NCBI GenBank assembly: GCA_017477935.1
Contig: JAFVIC010000101.1
Coordinates: forward strand, 1-52,889
Direction of reading: 5' to 3'
Length of the DNA stretch: 52,889 nt
DNA from: Akkermansia sp.
GTDB lineage: Bacteria > Verrucomicrobiota > Verrucomicrobiia > Verrucomicrobiales > Akkermansiaceae
The first letter of the stretch is position 1; each line of letters begins with the position of its first letter. The notes under the pieces are model-generated. The model ran no database searches and was not told the DNA's origin. It saw nothing but the letters and a program-made list of their open reading frames with translations. The position numbers and the translations under genes are program-made. This document shows, piece after piece, positions 36,532 through 44,543 of the stretch.

Positions 36532-38982
36532 ATGAAGTTTTTCACCAAACACCACCACGCGATACTGCTGCTCCTGCTGGCCCTGAGCCTTCAGTGCGCA
36601 AACGGGCAAGACGTAGCCGCCGCCGAGCAATTACTGCGGGCCGGCAAACCGGCCGAAGCCCTGCAAGAACTGCAACTTGCCCCCACCACACCAGCGGTTC
36701 TTTATTGGAAAGGTCGCACCTTGGTGGAACTCAACCGCCTGCCACAAGCGGCCACTCAGTTTAAGGAGGTCCCGCAGGATAGCGTATTTTACCCCTATGC
36801 GGCCAAGGCAATGATATACTGCGCCTGGCAGAGCCCGGTGCTGGATTTCGTGGAATACGTTGCCCCCCTGACAGCAGTCAGCCACCCCGAGGTTGCCACC
36901 CTCGCACAGGCAGCCCTGGCTGAGCACCAGCTGCGCTACACCACGAGCGGCGATGCCTCCACCCTGGAGCCCCTGCGTGATATGGCAACCCGCCACAAAG
37001 AACTGCTGCCGATAGTGGAATTGCTCAATATCGAAGAAATGCGCCGCAACGGCCAGTACGACCGGGCCATCGAAGCCGGCAGGGTCATGGAAAGCAATCC
37101 CGCGGTGCCGCTTATCATGAAGCAGCGTACGCGCCTGGCTCTGGCCGAGGTGTATTACGACAAGACTGCCGCAGCCCCGCCGGCAGAAACCACCGACGAC
37201 GAAGAAGATGTTGAAAGTGATGAAGGCAAAGGCGAGGAAACCCTGCTGCAATTCATTGCAGCCAACCCTGATTCCCCGTTGCTGGACGAGGTATTCCGCC
37301 GTCTCAATGCGCACAAAGCATTCGAGGAAAGTGAATACGCCCGCCGCCGACTGACGGAATGGAGCACCGAGCTGACCAAACCGCACCGAGCCGCGCTGGC
37401 CATGGCCGTGTTGCAGCGACTGCAGCTCCATGGCGAAAATCACGAAGCCAACGATGTCACCCTGGCCAATACGGCAGCAACACAGTTACCCAACGAACCG
37501 GTATCCCAGCTCATCATCGGAGAGCAGGTGCGCAGGCTAATCAACAGCGGCGACACCAAACAAGCCGGGCTCTACCTCAATATGATGAAGCAGGATGACA
37601 CCAACCCTCGCTACCTCTTCTACAAAGCCTGCTGCAGCCCATACAATGCCCCGCAGACAGCCGAACTCTTCCTGCGCAGCGCCGAGCTGGCCTCCAGCGA
37701 GCTTCAATCAGCCGCCCTGTGCAACGCCATGTACTGCGCCGTCATCAGCGAAAATCAGCCCTTGATTGACAAGCTGCTGGCCAAAGAATTGCCCCCGCGG
37801 GTACGCCGAGCCATGCTGCTCATGCACGCCGGGCTCATCTTGCAGCGCAACCCCGAGCAGGCACGCGCAGAGATAGAATCCGCCCAGTTGCTGCACCCCA
37901 CCCCCGAAGAAGAGGTGGAAATCGCCCTGCAACTTGCCGAAATTGACGCACAAACCAACCCGGCCGGCACCCTGGAGCGGCTGCAGCAATTCACCGCGAC
38001 CCAACGCAAAGAGTGGGACAGTGAGCAGGCCCTGCGCTACTACGCCCTGCAGCAACACGCCACGGAAAAACTCTACCTCAGTGGGGAAGATGTTCCCGAG
38101 CCCACCGAACAACTGCGCCAATCGGTAGCGACAACCGAGCGTGAAGATGTGCGCTACACCCTTACCATCAACCTGGCGCACCGTCTCTCCGAACAAGGCA
38201 AGCACACAGAAGCCCTGCACCTGCTGCGCGAGCTGGCCGACAGTAGTACCGAACCGCAAAAGCGCGCCCGTGCCCTACTGCTCTGCGGGCGCCAGGCCGA
38301 GCAGCTCAAATCAATCGAGCAAATCACCCGCGCGGCGGAATACTTCGCCGAGGCTGCCGAATTACAGTCCCCCTATCGCTACAAGGCGCTCATGCTGCAA
38401 GCCCGCGTGTTGGCCTGGATTAACCGTGGGAAGGAGGCAAATGCCATCCTGACCGGCCTGCTGCGCCAGCCCGACCTCACTGTACCCGAAAGAGCCCTGG
38501 CTCTGAGCGTTCTCGCGCACGAGCAGGCCCTGCGCGGCACTCCGGAGGGTATCGAGGAATCGATTGCCACCAACAACAGCATCTTCGAGCTGGGTGAGTT
38601 GCCCCCCGCCTGGGAAACCCGAGCCCGACTGCAACGAGCAACCCTGCTGGCCCGCGCACATAAGAAAGCCGAAGCCACGGCCGAGTATCTGACTCTCATT
38701 GAGGGGGTGGCTAACTCCCCCACTGCTCAGAACCCCACGGATGAAGAGTGGTTCGTGCTGTACTTTGCCGCCTCGGGTGCCATTGCCCAGCACATGCAGC
38801 AAAAGCAGTACCACGAGGCCGCCAACCTCGCTGACCGTATAGCAGCCTGGCCCGAGCCCCCGCCATACGGCAGCGGCAAAACCGGGCTCGGCAAGCGCGC
38901 CGGACAATTCGCCAACTGGGCAGCCAACATTCGCAAGTTCAATTTCCTGACAGACGAACCGGCCACCACTCAGCAGCCATAA
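36532..38982 (+). CDS. Large secreted TPR-repeat protein
   Basis: An 816-residue protein with a signal peptide (AILLLLLALSLQCANG) followed by TPR-type helical pairs throughout: VAAAEQLLRAGKPAEALQEL at the start, and later TLTINLAHRLSEQGKHTEAL plus ALLLCGRQAEQLKSIEQI. An acidic low-complexity stretch (about 222-235, TDDEEDVESDEGKGEE) interrupts the array. There is no catalytic motif. It begins 4 bases after the M23 peptidase gene and probably acts as a periplasmic scaffold for it. This is inference from context, not a recognised family. Confidence 0.75.
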   Translation: MKFFTKHHHAILLLLLALSLQCANGQDVAAAEQLLRAGKPAEALQELQLAPTTPAVLYWKGRTLVELNRLPQAATQFKEVPQDSVFYPYAAKAMIYCAWQSPVLDFVEYVAPLTAVSHPEVATLAQAALAEHQLRYTTSGDASTLEPLRDMATRHKELLPIVELLNIEEMRRNGQYDRAIEAGRVMESNPAVPLIMKQRTRLALAEVYYDKTAAAPPAETTDDEEDVESDEGKGEETLLQFIAANPDSPLLDEVFRRLNAHKAFEESEYARRRLTEWSTELTKPHRAALAMAVLQRLQLHGENHEANDVTLANTAATQLPNEPVSQLIIGEQVRRLINSGDTKQAGLYLNMMKQDDTNPRYLFYKACCSPYNAPQTAELFLRSAELASSELQSAALCNAMYCAVISENQPLIDKLLAKELPPRVRRAMLLMHAGLILQRNPEQARAEIESAQLLHPTPEEEVEIALQLAEIDAQTNPAGTLERLQQFTATQRKEWDSEQALRYYALQQHATEKLYLSGEDVPEPTEQLRQSVATTEREDVRYTLTINLAHRLSEQGKHTEALHLLRELADSSTEPQKRARALLLCGRQAEQLKSIEQITRAAEYFAEAAELQSPYRYKALMLQARVLAWINRGKEANAILTGLLRQPDLTVPERALALSVLAHEQALRGTPEGIEESIATNNSIFELGELPPAWETRARLQRATLLARAHKKAEATAEYLTLIEGVANSPTAQNPTDEEWFVLYFAASGAIAQHMQQKQYHEAANLADRIAAWPEPPPYGSGKTGLGKRAGQFANWAANIRKFNFLTDEPATTQQP

Positions 38983-38984
38983 CC

Positions 38985-39000
38985 GAGCGGAGCTCCGCTC
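38985..39000. repeat. 16-bp palindrome between convergent genes
   Basis: GAGCGGAGCTCCGCTC is a perfect palindrome at the meeting point of the TPR gene and the endonuclease-fold gene. It could form a small bidirectional hairpin but has no T tract. Confidence 0.35.
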
Positions 39001-40033
39001 AGCGCAGCTCACACCAGACCGGGCGGTGGTCGCTGGCGGTTGCAGTCGCCGAGCTGTCAGCTATACCGCACTTGGGGCGTCGCCCCATGCGCTGCTTCAG
39101 CACAGAGTTCACAAACACCTGGTCAAAGGTGAAATACTCGCGACCGTCTTCAAAGTAAAGAGTCCAGCAGTTCCCCTGCGAATCCTGCGGGTTCAGGCGA
39201 GTCAGCCCACTGCGCAGCCCCACTCCACGCACGAGCACACTCAGGCTCGCATCGCCCGGGCCGTCATTCCAATCTCCATACACCAGCACGGGCACGTGAG
39301 GTGTGCGCTGTTGCTGCTCATGCAGGTACATGGCCAGGGTGCGAGCCTCGCGCCGGCGCAGCGAATCGGCGGCAGCGGCATCTGTCCCGACACGCGATTT
39401 GAGGTGTGCACCGACTATACGGAACCGCCGGCCGTCCTCAAGCCCGATGGTGACATCGAGTATTCCGCGCAGCATCTTGCGTTTCTGTGAACCAAAGAGC
39501 CCCACGTCAGCCACCGAATCATTGCTCACGATGGGGTGGACAGACAGCAGCGCCAGCGCACGGTCCTCGCCCCGCCGCTCAAGAACATAGGTGTACGGGT
39601 ACTCAAGACCGCGCTCCCGCAAGCGCTCGCACAAGTCCTCCAGAGCCTTTTCGCCGCCGATTTCAATAAGCCCGACCACCTCCGGAGCGACCTCAGCTAT
39701 AACATCTGCCACGGCATTGCGCGCCTTGACCGACTTCGCACGGTTCACATATCGGGAGCGTGATTTTTCCCCGGGTACAAAATAGTTGTGCACATTGTAC
39801 ATCATGAATCGCAGGGGCGGCCCGGCCGGTGGCAGCGGGTCAAGTTGAGCCGGTTCCGAGACTGCTGGTTCACTCGAAACCACATTTTCGATGGCGGGCG
39901 AGCCCCCCGCACCCGGCACGCCGAAACGCAGCATCAGCAGCACACTGAGCAGCACCGTCAGCAAGATAAGTGCACAATCAGCCCTGGCGCATAGCGCAAA
40001 GAGATTGCGAAGTCTCTTGCTCAACTCTTTCAT
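38999..40033 (-). CDS. Membrane-anchored endonuclease/exonuclease/phosphatase-fold protein
   Basis: This 344-residue protein has one N-terminal transmembrane helix (ADCALILLTVLLSVLLMLRF), a short Pro/Ala linker and an EEP domain. The conserved blocks are MMYNVHNY, VVGLIEIGG (catalytic Glu), VGAHLKSR, VYGDWNDGP, FDQVFVN and ASDHRPVW (catalytic Asp-His). The orientation places the domain outside the cytoplasm. Substrates of the fold range from DNA to phospholipid and inositol phosphates, so activity cannot be narrowed. It follows hemB by 18 bases on the same strand and may be co-transcribed. Confidence 0.85.
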   Translation of the reverse strand: MKELSKRLRNLFALCARADCALILLTVLLSVLLMLRFGVPGAGGSPAIENVVSSEPAVSEPAQLDPLPPAGPPLRFMMYNVHNYFVPGEKSRSRYVNRAKSVKARNAVADVIAEVAPEVVGLIEIGGEKALEDLCERLRERGLEYPYTYVLERRGEDRALALLSVHPIVSNDSVADVGLFGSQKRKMLRGILDVTIGLEDGRRFRIVGAHLKSRVGTDAAAADSLRRREARTLAMYLHEQQQRTPHVPVLVYGDWNDGPGDASLSVLVRGVGLRSGLTRLNPQDSQGNCWTLYFEDGREYFTFDQVFVNSVLKQRMGRRPKCGIADSSATATASDHRPVWCELR

Positions 40034-40051
40034 CCGGCTCGATCGAGTTGC

Positions 40052-41047
40052 TTAACTTTCTTTCAGCCAGGCAGCAACCTGAGGCGCTGCATAGGTGAGT
40101 ATCATATCTGCCCCCGCGCGGCGGATGGAGAGCAGCGCCTCCATCATACACGCACGCTCATCAAGCCAGCCGGAGGCCGCAGCCGCCTTCACCATCAGAT
40201 ACTCGCCGCTCACATGGTAGGCCGCAACAGGCAAGTGGGTGTGCTCACGCATGGCTCGAATGACATCCAGGTACAGCGTGGCGGGTTTCACCATGAGCAT
40301 GTCGGCCCCTTCCGCCACATCCAACTCAGCCTCGCGCAGGGCTTCGCGCACATTGGCGGGGTCCATCTGGTAGGTTTTCTTGTCGCCGAACTTGGGCGCA
40401 CTGCCCAATGCCCCGCGAAACGGCCCGTAATAGGCCGAGGCATATTTGGCCGTATAGCTCAGCAGCGACACCCCGGTGAATCCCTCGGCATCAAGCGCGG
40501 CGCGCAGGGCGGAGATTCGACCGTCCATCATATCGCTGGGGGAAATGATATCCGCCCCGGCGCGGGCATGGCAGAGAGCCTGCCGACACAGGGCCTCCAC
40601 CGTTTCATCGTTAAGGATTTCGTAGGAACCATCCGGGTATTCGCGCACGATACCATCCTGCCCATACGTATTGAACGGGTCGAGCGCCACATCGGTCATG
40701 ACCAGCATATCAGGCACTGCGGCTTTGATGGCAGCGATAGCGCGCGGCACCACGCCATCGGGGTTCCAGGCCTCACTGCCGGCGGTGTCTTTCTTTTCCT
40801 CCGGCACCACGGCAAAGAGATCGACACAGGGAATACCCAGCTCATAGAGGCGGCGACACTCAGTCGCAATATCAGCCACACACCAGCGGGTGCACCCCGG
40901 CAGGGAAGCAATGGGGGTATTCGCCTCCCCCTCCTGCACAAACATCGGGTAAATGAGGTTGGCTGCGGTGAGAGTAGTCTCTTGCATCAGCCCGCGCATA
41001 GCGGCTGATTTACGGTTACGGCGAGGGCGAATCGGCAATTCCATCAT
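40052..41047 (-). CDS. hemB: Delta-aminolevulinic acid dehydratase (porphobilinogen synthase)
   Basis: The enzyme condenses two ALA molecules to porphobilinogen in heme synthesis. The 331-residue protein shows both active-site lysine blocks, SYTAKYASAYYGPFRGA and ADMLMVKPA, plus SPSDMMDGRI. The metal site reads DVALDPFNTYGQDG in place of the cysteine-rich zinc motif, so it is of the magnesium-dependent type. The start is taken as ATG 41047 (or the adjacent 41044). An upstream ATG at 41074 lies between the -35 and -10 boxes and cannot be in the mRNA. Confidence 0.93.
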   Translation of the reverse strand: MMELPIRPRRNRKSAAMRGLMQETTLTAANLIYPMFVQEGEANTPIASLPGCTRWCVADIATECRRLYELGIPCVDLFAVVPEEKKDTAGSEAWNPDGVVPRAIAAIKAAVPDMLVMTDVALDPFNTYGQDGIVREYPDGSYEILNDETVEALCRQALCHARAGADIISPSDMMDGRISALRAALDAEGFTGVSLLSYTAKYASAYYGPFRGALGSAPKFGDKKTYQMDPANVREALREAELDVAEGADMLMVKPATLYLDVIRAMREHTHLPVAAYHVSGEYLMVKAAAASGWLDERACMMEALLSIRRAGADMILTYAAPQVAAWLKES

Positions 41048-41057
41048 GACGCCCAAC

Positions 41058-41086
41058 AGCATACCACCTTTCACCGGATTTGTAAA
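41058..41086 (-). promoter_or_regulatory. Promoter for hemB, near-leaderless
   Basis: On the minus strand TTTACA (41086-41081) and TATGCT (41063-41058) are 17 bases apart. Ten bases separate the -10 from the ATG at 41047. Confidence 0.6.
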
Positions 41087-41105
41087 GAGTGCGTGATATT
41101 ATCTC

Positions 41106-41134
41106 TTGCAATTACGAACAAGGCGCGCTACAAT
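41106..41134 (+). promoter_or_regulatory. Promoter for the rsmA-Nudix gene, near-leaderless
   Basis: TTGCAA (41106-41111) and TACAAT (41129-41134) with a 17-base spacer. The ATG follows the -10 after nine bases. Confidence 0.7.
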
Positions 41135-41143
41135 AACCCGCAC

Positions 41144-42493
41144 ATGAAAGCTGCGCAAATCCACGAGGTGCTGAATCATTTTAACGTAACCCCCTCCAAA
41201 TCGATGGGGCAGAATTTCCTGACGGACGAAAACATAGCCCGCTGGATTGTGAACCAGCTCGACATACAGCCGGAAGATTGCGTGGTGGAGGTCGGCCCCG
41301 GTACGGGAGCCCTCACCGAGCACATGGCACCGCTGTGCCGCAAGCTGATACTGGTGGAGTTCGATGCCCGCCTGGCAGCCTACCAGCGCGAGCGCTGGGC
41401 AGACAGCCCGCATGTGGAAGTGCACCATGCCGATGGCGCCACCTGGGACCCGCGTTGCCTGTTTGCCGAACAACCGGTGAAATTCATGGGCAACCTGCCC
41501 TACTCTGCCGGTGGTGCGATTCTGGCAAACTTCCTGACCGCCCCCTGCGCCTGCCAACGCGCCGTGGTCATGCTGCAGAAAGAGTTTATCGACCGCATTC
41601 TCGCCCAGCCGGGGGATGAAGCCTACGGCCTGCTCTCGCTGCGCATTCAGATGGATTGGGTACCTAAAGCGCTCAAAACCGTACCGCCGGAGGCGTTCTC
41701 GCCCCGACCCAAGATAGATTCCACCGTCATGCTGCTCACCCCGCGCAATCCGGTTGAGCTACCGCCCTACGACCACCGATTGATGGATGAACTGATGCGC
41801 CGCTGTTTCGCCCAGCGCCGCAAGCAAATGCACAAACAGCTCCCCGCCACGCCCCCCTGGGCCGAGGTTGCGGCGAAAGTCGGCATATCACCTACAGCCC
41901 GCCCCGAGGAACTGGGCCTGGCGCAGTGGGTTGCACTCACCAATGCCTACGACCCGCACCCGCTGGCCACGGTGGCACAAAAGGATGACGAGCTGTTCGA
42001 TGTGGTGGATGAACAGGACTGTGTACTGCGACAAGCCACGCGCCGCGAAGTGCACGAGCAGGATTTGCTGCACCGAGCCGTTCACATACTGGTATTCAAC
42101 AAGAATCACGACTGCCTGCTGCAGAAACGCTCGCACCTCAAAGACCGCCACCCCGGCGTGTGGGATTCCTCCGCCGCCGGTCACCTCGATGCCGGCGAGG
42201 ATTACGAAACAGCCGCCCACCGAGAGCTGCAGGAGGAACTCGGCATAACCAACGCCAGACTCGTGCATGTGGGCAATCTGCCTCCTTCCCCACAAACAGG
42301 TTACGAGCATGTGTGCATCTATGCCGCCATGCAGGACGGCAGGGTCACTTTCCCCGCAGCAGAAATCGAGGGCGTGCTCCCCTTCCCCGCACGCCTGATT
42401 GACCGCTGGCTCGAACGCCGTCCGCAAGACTTCGCAACATCCTTTGCTCTGTGCTGGCAGAATGTACGCACCATGCTGGGTAGCGGGGTGTGA
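41144..42493 (+). CDS. rsmA: RsmA (KsgA) 16S rRNA dimethyltransferase fused to a Nudix hydrolase
   Basis: This 449-residue protein has two enzymes in one chain. Residues 1 to about 265 are RsmA, which dimethylates two adjacent adenines near the 3' end of 16S rRNA: KSMGQNFLTDENI, SAM-binding VVEVGPGTGALTEHM, catalytic NLPYS and FSPRPKIDSTV. From about 282 a Nudix domain follows, of the YfcD/IPP-isomerase-like type (ELFDVVDEQD, EVHEQDLLHRAVHILVFN). It has a complete Nudix box, with G, five residues, E, seven residues and REL.EE.GI (around GHLDAGEDYETAAHREL). RsmA alone is usually about 270 aa. The ATG is chosen by promoter position. An upstream in-frame TTG would lie inside the promoter. Confidence 0.93.
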   Translation: MKAAQIHEVLNHFNVTPSKSMGQNFLTDENIARWIVNQLDIQPEDCVVEVGPGTGALTEHMAPLCRKLILVEFDARLAAYQRERWADSPHVEVHHADGATWDPRCLFAEQPVKFMGNLPYSAGGAILANFLTAPCACQRAVVMLQKEFIDRILAQPGDEAYGLLSLRIQMDWVPKALKTVPPEAFSPRPKIDSTVMLLTPRNPVELPPYDHRLMDELMRRCFAQRRKQMHKQLPATPPWAEVAAKVGISPTARPEELGLAQWVALTNAYDPHPLATVAQKDDELFDVVDEQDCVLRQATRREVHEQDLLHRAVHILVFNKNHDCLLQKRSHLKDRHPGVWDSSAAGHLDAGEDYETAAHRELQEELGITNARLVHVGNLPPSPQTGYEHVCIYAAMQDGRVTFPAAEIEGVLPFPARLIDRWLERRPQDFATSFALCWQNVRTMLGSGV

Positions 42494-42519
42494 TTTTTGT
42501 TATTTTTGCCATTTTAAGC

Positions 42520-42548
42520 TTGCAAAAACAAAAAAATCCTGTTAAAAT
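42520..42548 (+). promoter_or_regulatory. Promoter for the AP2-like small protein
   Basis: TTGCAA (42520-42525) and TAAAAT (42543-42548) with a 17-base spacer lie in an AT-rich patch, leaving a leader of about 30 bases. Confidence 0.6.
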
Positions 42549-42583
42549 TACCCCAGATAATTTTTCTTTCCAAGGATTTCATC

Positions 42584-42838
42584 ATGAGGGCGAAAAACAT
42601 CTCAAGATACACGTACAAAAAAACGGCGTTTCAAGGGTGGCGACTGGCTTTGAGAAGACAGGGTGAGCAGTTTGTTAAATACTTTGCCGACCGACAGTAC
42701 GAAGACAGCACAGCGGCTTTCAAAGCGGCGGTAGCGCTTCGCAATGACATTCTGAAAGAGTTGAAGAAAGGGACCTCCCCTTCTGTTGTTTTTGCGGCGG
42801 CTCGTGAACTGACCCGGCAGAAGCAGTCGGATGAATGA
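42584..42838 (+). CDS. Small AP2-like DNA-binding protein
   Basis: An 84-residue basic protein. The segment FQGWRLALRRQGEQFVKYFAD followed by a lysine/glutamine-rich AAFKAAVALRNDIL helix fits the short AP2-like three-strand-plus-helix fold, in which GW.V...R.GK...K.FSD and a helix of alternating A/R are typical. Proteins of this type occur in Verrucomicrobia and in phage and homing-endonuclease contexts. It stands alone with its own promoter and terminator. DNA binding is inferred from the fold only. Confidence 0.6.
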   Translation: MRAKNISRYTYKKTAFQGWRLALRRQGEQFVKYFADRQYEDSTAAFKAAVALRNDILKELKKGTSPSVVFAAARELTRQKQSDE

Positions 42839-42876
42839 TACGGAGCGGCACGCCCTCAGCACTCATTCCCGAAGGA

Positions 42877-42912
42877 AAGGCTCTCTGAACATCAGGGAGC
42901 CTTCTGATTTTT
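42877..42912. terminator. Bidirectional terminator between convergent genes
   Basis: AAGGCTCTCTGA pairs with TCAGGGAGCCTT around ACA, followed by a T-rich tail on the plus strand. It overlaps the last codons of the convergent TIGR03790 gene. Confidence 0.7.
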
Positions 42913-44412
42913 CAATTCAACAGGTTCGGGCTTAGGGCGATAGGGCTTCGCTGCAGCCTGCACGGACTTCAGCCAGGGGGTGGCGGCGCAGCGAAGTTCG
43001 AGAGAGTCGAAGAGCAGCAGGGCGCGCTCCTTATCCCCCGAGGCAGCGGTGACCGCGGCCTGCATCAGCGCAGCGCGCACCCTGTCGGGCTCGCGAAAGT
43101 GCCGCTTGGCAGCCAGCGCAAAATATTCGACGGCAAGTGTATATTTTTTCTGTTCCGTGCACAGCCAGGCAAACATCTCGATGTAAAGAGGAGCGTTCGG
43201 GCTGCTCATTTTCTGCTCGACCGCCGTCTGGAGAGCCGGCAACGAGTCATTAGCACTGCGGCGCAAGTGTTGCCAGACAGCGTAGGGGTTATCCCAACCG
43301 GTGCGTGGATTTTTCGGGAAGGGGCGATAAAGCGGGTCACCCAGCACGATTCCCTGCCAACTGACAACCGGGGTAGCTGCCAGAGCTGCCTCGCCCACCT
43401 GTGCTCCGCCCAGCAAGTGCTGATAAAACACTTCATAGTCCAGACAAGCTCCCAGATAGGGTTCAAACACATTACCGGCAGTCACACAGGCTCCGCGCTT
43501 CAGCAAGGCGCTCACCCAAGTCACGCCATTGTACAAATCCGTAGCGCTGAACGAATGCAGGTGGCAGGCAATAGCCCCACGCCCCAGCCGGAACTGCGAT
43601 GGAGCAGCCGGGGCAAAGGGGCCGTTGGCATTCCGATTGTACCAGCCGAAATAGACAGCGACCTGCTGCATGAGCGGGAATCCGTCTGCCAGCGTGGGGC
43701 GCGAGCTCTCATAGAAAAGGGGTTGGGCATGTTTGCGAGCCAGCTCTGCCGCGCGGGCTATCATGGCATCTCCCTCTTTATACGGGCCGCCGTTATCCAC
43801 CACGACCCACCCCCACAGTCCGGTGCGCTCCACAAGGGCGGGTTCATTAATCATGCGGTAAATACTCGCCTCATCAGGCCCGTCGATTCGGCACACCATC
43901 ATGACGCGCGGGCGCTCTTTCCGGTCGGGTATCGGCTTTTTGAAATGCGGGTTGTTGCCCATGCCCTTAGTGCCATATCTGGCGCCCAACAGCATGAGCT
44001 CCGAATCCACCGCGGCTTCGGTCCGCGACTGCCCCGTACCGACCGGCTTGCCGTTTACCACTTCCTCCTTCACCCGCAGGGGAATATCAGGCATCAGCAC
44101 CATGGCTCGCATGAGCTTGTAACCGTTGCGCGGGCCGCAGGGCCACATCAGCCCCTGCCGGCGCCCCTGCTGCAACAGCGATTGCACAACCGAGCCCTCA
44201 AAATCACTACGGCTGATATCCCCGCGCTTCACGCCGAACAGGGGGAGCAGCTGTTCTTTCGGAATACGCCGTACTTCACAATACCGCAGGGCAGCAGCCC
44301 GGCTGAGGGGCGATTCAGCATTGTACACCACAGCCACCTCGGTTGGCTCGATACCCCAGGCGCACAGGCAGGTACATATCAGAAGAAAAAGATACCTCAT
44401 AACTCCGTTCAC
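42892..44412 (-). CDS. TIGR03790-family secreted protein
   Basis: This 506-residue protein has a signal peptide (YLFLLICTCLCAWG). It matches the TIGR03790 family, which is found mainly in Verrucomicrobia, Planctomycetes and relatives and has no known activity. Diagnostic blocks are VAVVYNAESPLSRAAALRYCEVR, YFGWYNRNANGPF, AIACHLHSFSATDLYNGV, NVFEPYLGACLDYEVFYQHLL and IVLGDPLYRPF. TPR-like helices end the protein. The start is GTG 44412, where the mRNA is predicted to begin, or ATG 44400, preceded by GGAG; the choice is open. Confidence 0.85.
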   Translation of the reverse strand: MNGVMRYLFLLICTCLCAWGIEPTEVAVVYNAESPLSRAAALRYCEVRRIPKEQLLPLFGVKRGDISRSDFEGSVVQSLLQQGRRQGLMWPCGPRNGYKLMRAMVLMPDIPLRVKEEVVNGKPVGTGQSRTEAAVDSELMLLGARYGTKGMGNNPHFKKPIPDRKERPRVMMVCRIDGPDEASIYRMINEPALVERTGLWGWVVVDNGGPYKEGDAMIARAAELARKHAQPLFYESSRPTLADGFPLMQQVAVYFGWYNRNANGPFAPAAPSQFRLGRGAIACHLHSFSATDLYNGVTWVSALLKRGACVTAGNVFEPYLGACLDYEVFYQHLLGGAQVGEAALAATPVVSWQGIVLGDPLYRPFPKNPRTGWDNPYAVWQHLRRSANDSLPALQTAVEQKMSSPNAPLYIEMFAWLCTEQKKYTLAVEYFALAAKRHFREPDRVRAALMQAAVTAASGDKERALLLFDSLELRCAATPWLKSVQAAAKPYRPKPEPVELKNQKAP

Positions 44413-44418
44413 GAGTTT

Positions 44419-44448
44419 ACTCTAGCACAGTGCGGCACCCGTTGGCAA
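44419..44448 (-). promoter_or_regulatory. Promoter for the TIGR03790 gene
   Basis: On the minus strand TTGCCA (44448-44443) and TAGAGT (44424-44419) are 18 bases apart. GTG at 44412 is six bases past the -10. Confidence 0.55.
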
Positions 44449-44478
44449 GATAATTGTGCGCCCATGATGCAGAGCAAG

Positions 44479-44516
44479 GAAACCCCGGCTCAGTCAGCAG
44501 ACCGAACCGGGGTTTC
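44479..44516 (-). terminator. Terminator after the carboxyltransferase gene
   Basis: GAAACCCCGG (44479-44488) pairs with CCGGGGTTTC (44507-44516) around an 18-base loop, starting 28 bases beyond the stop codon. Confidence 0.55.
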
Positions 44517-44543
44517 GTTTACAGGGTTTTGCCCGAGGCGGGA

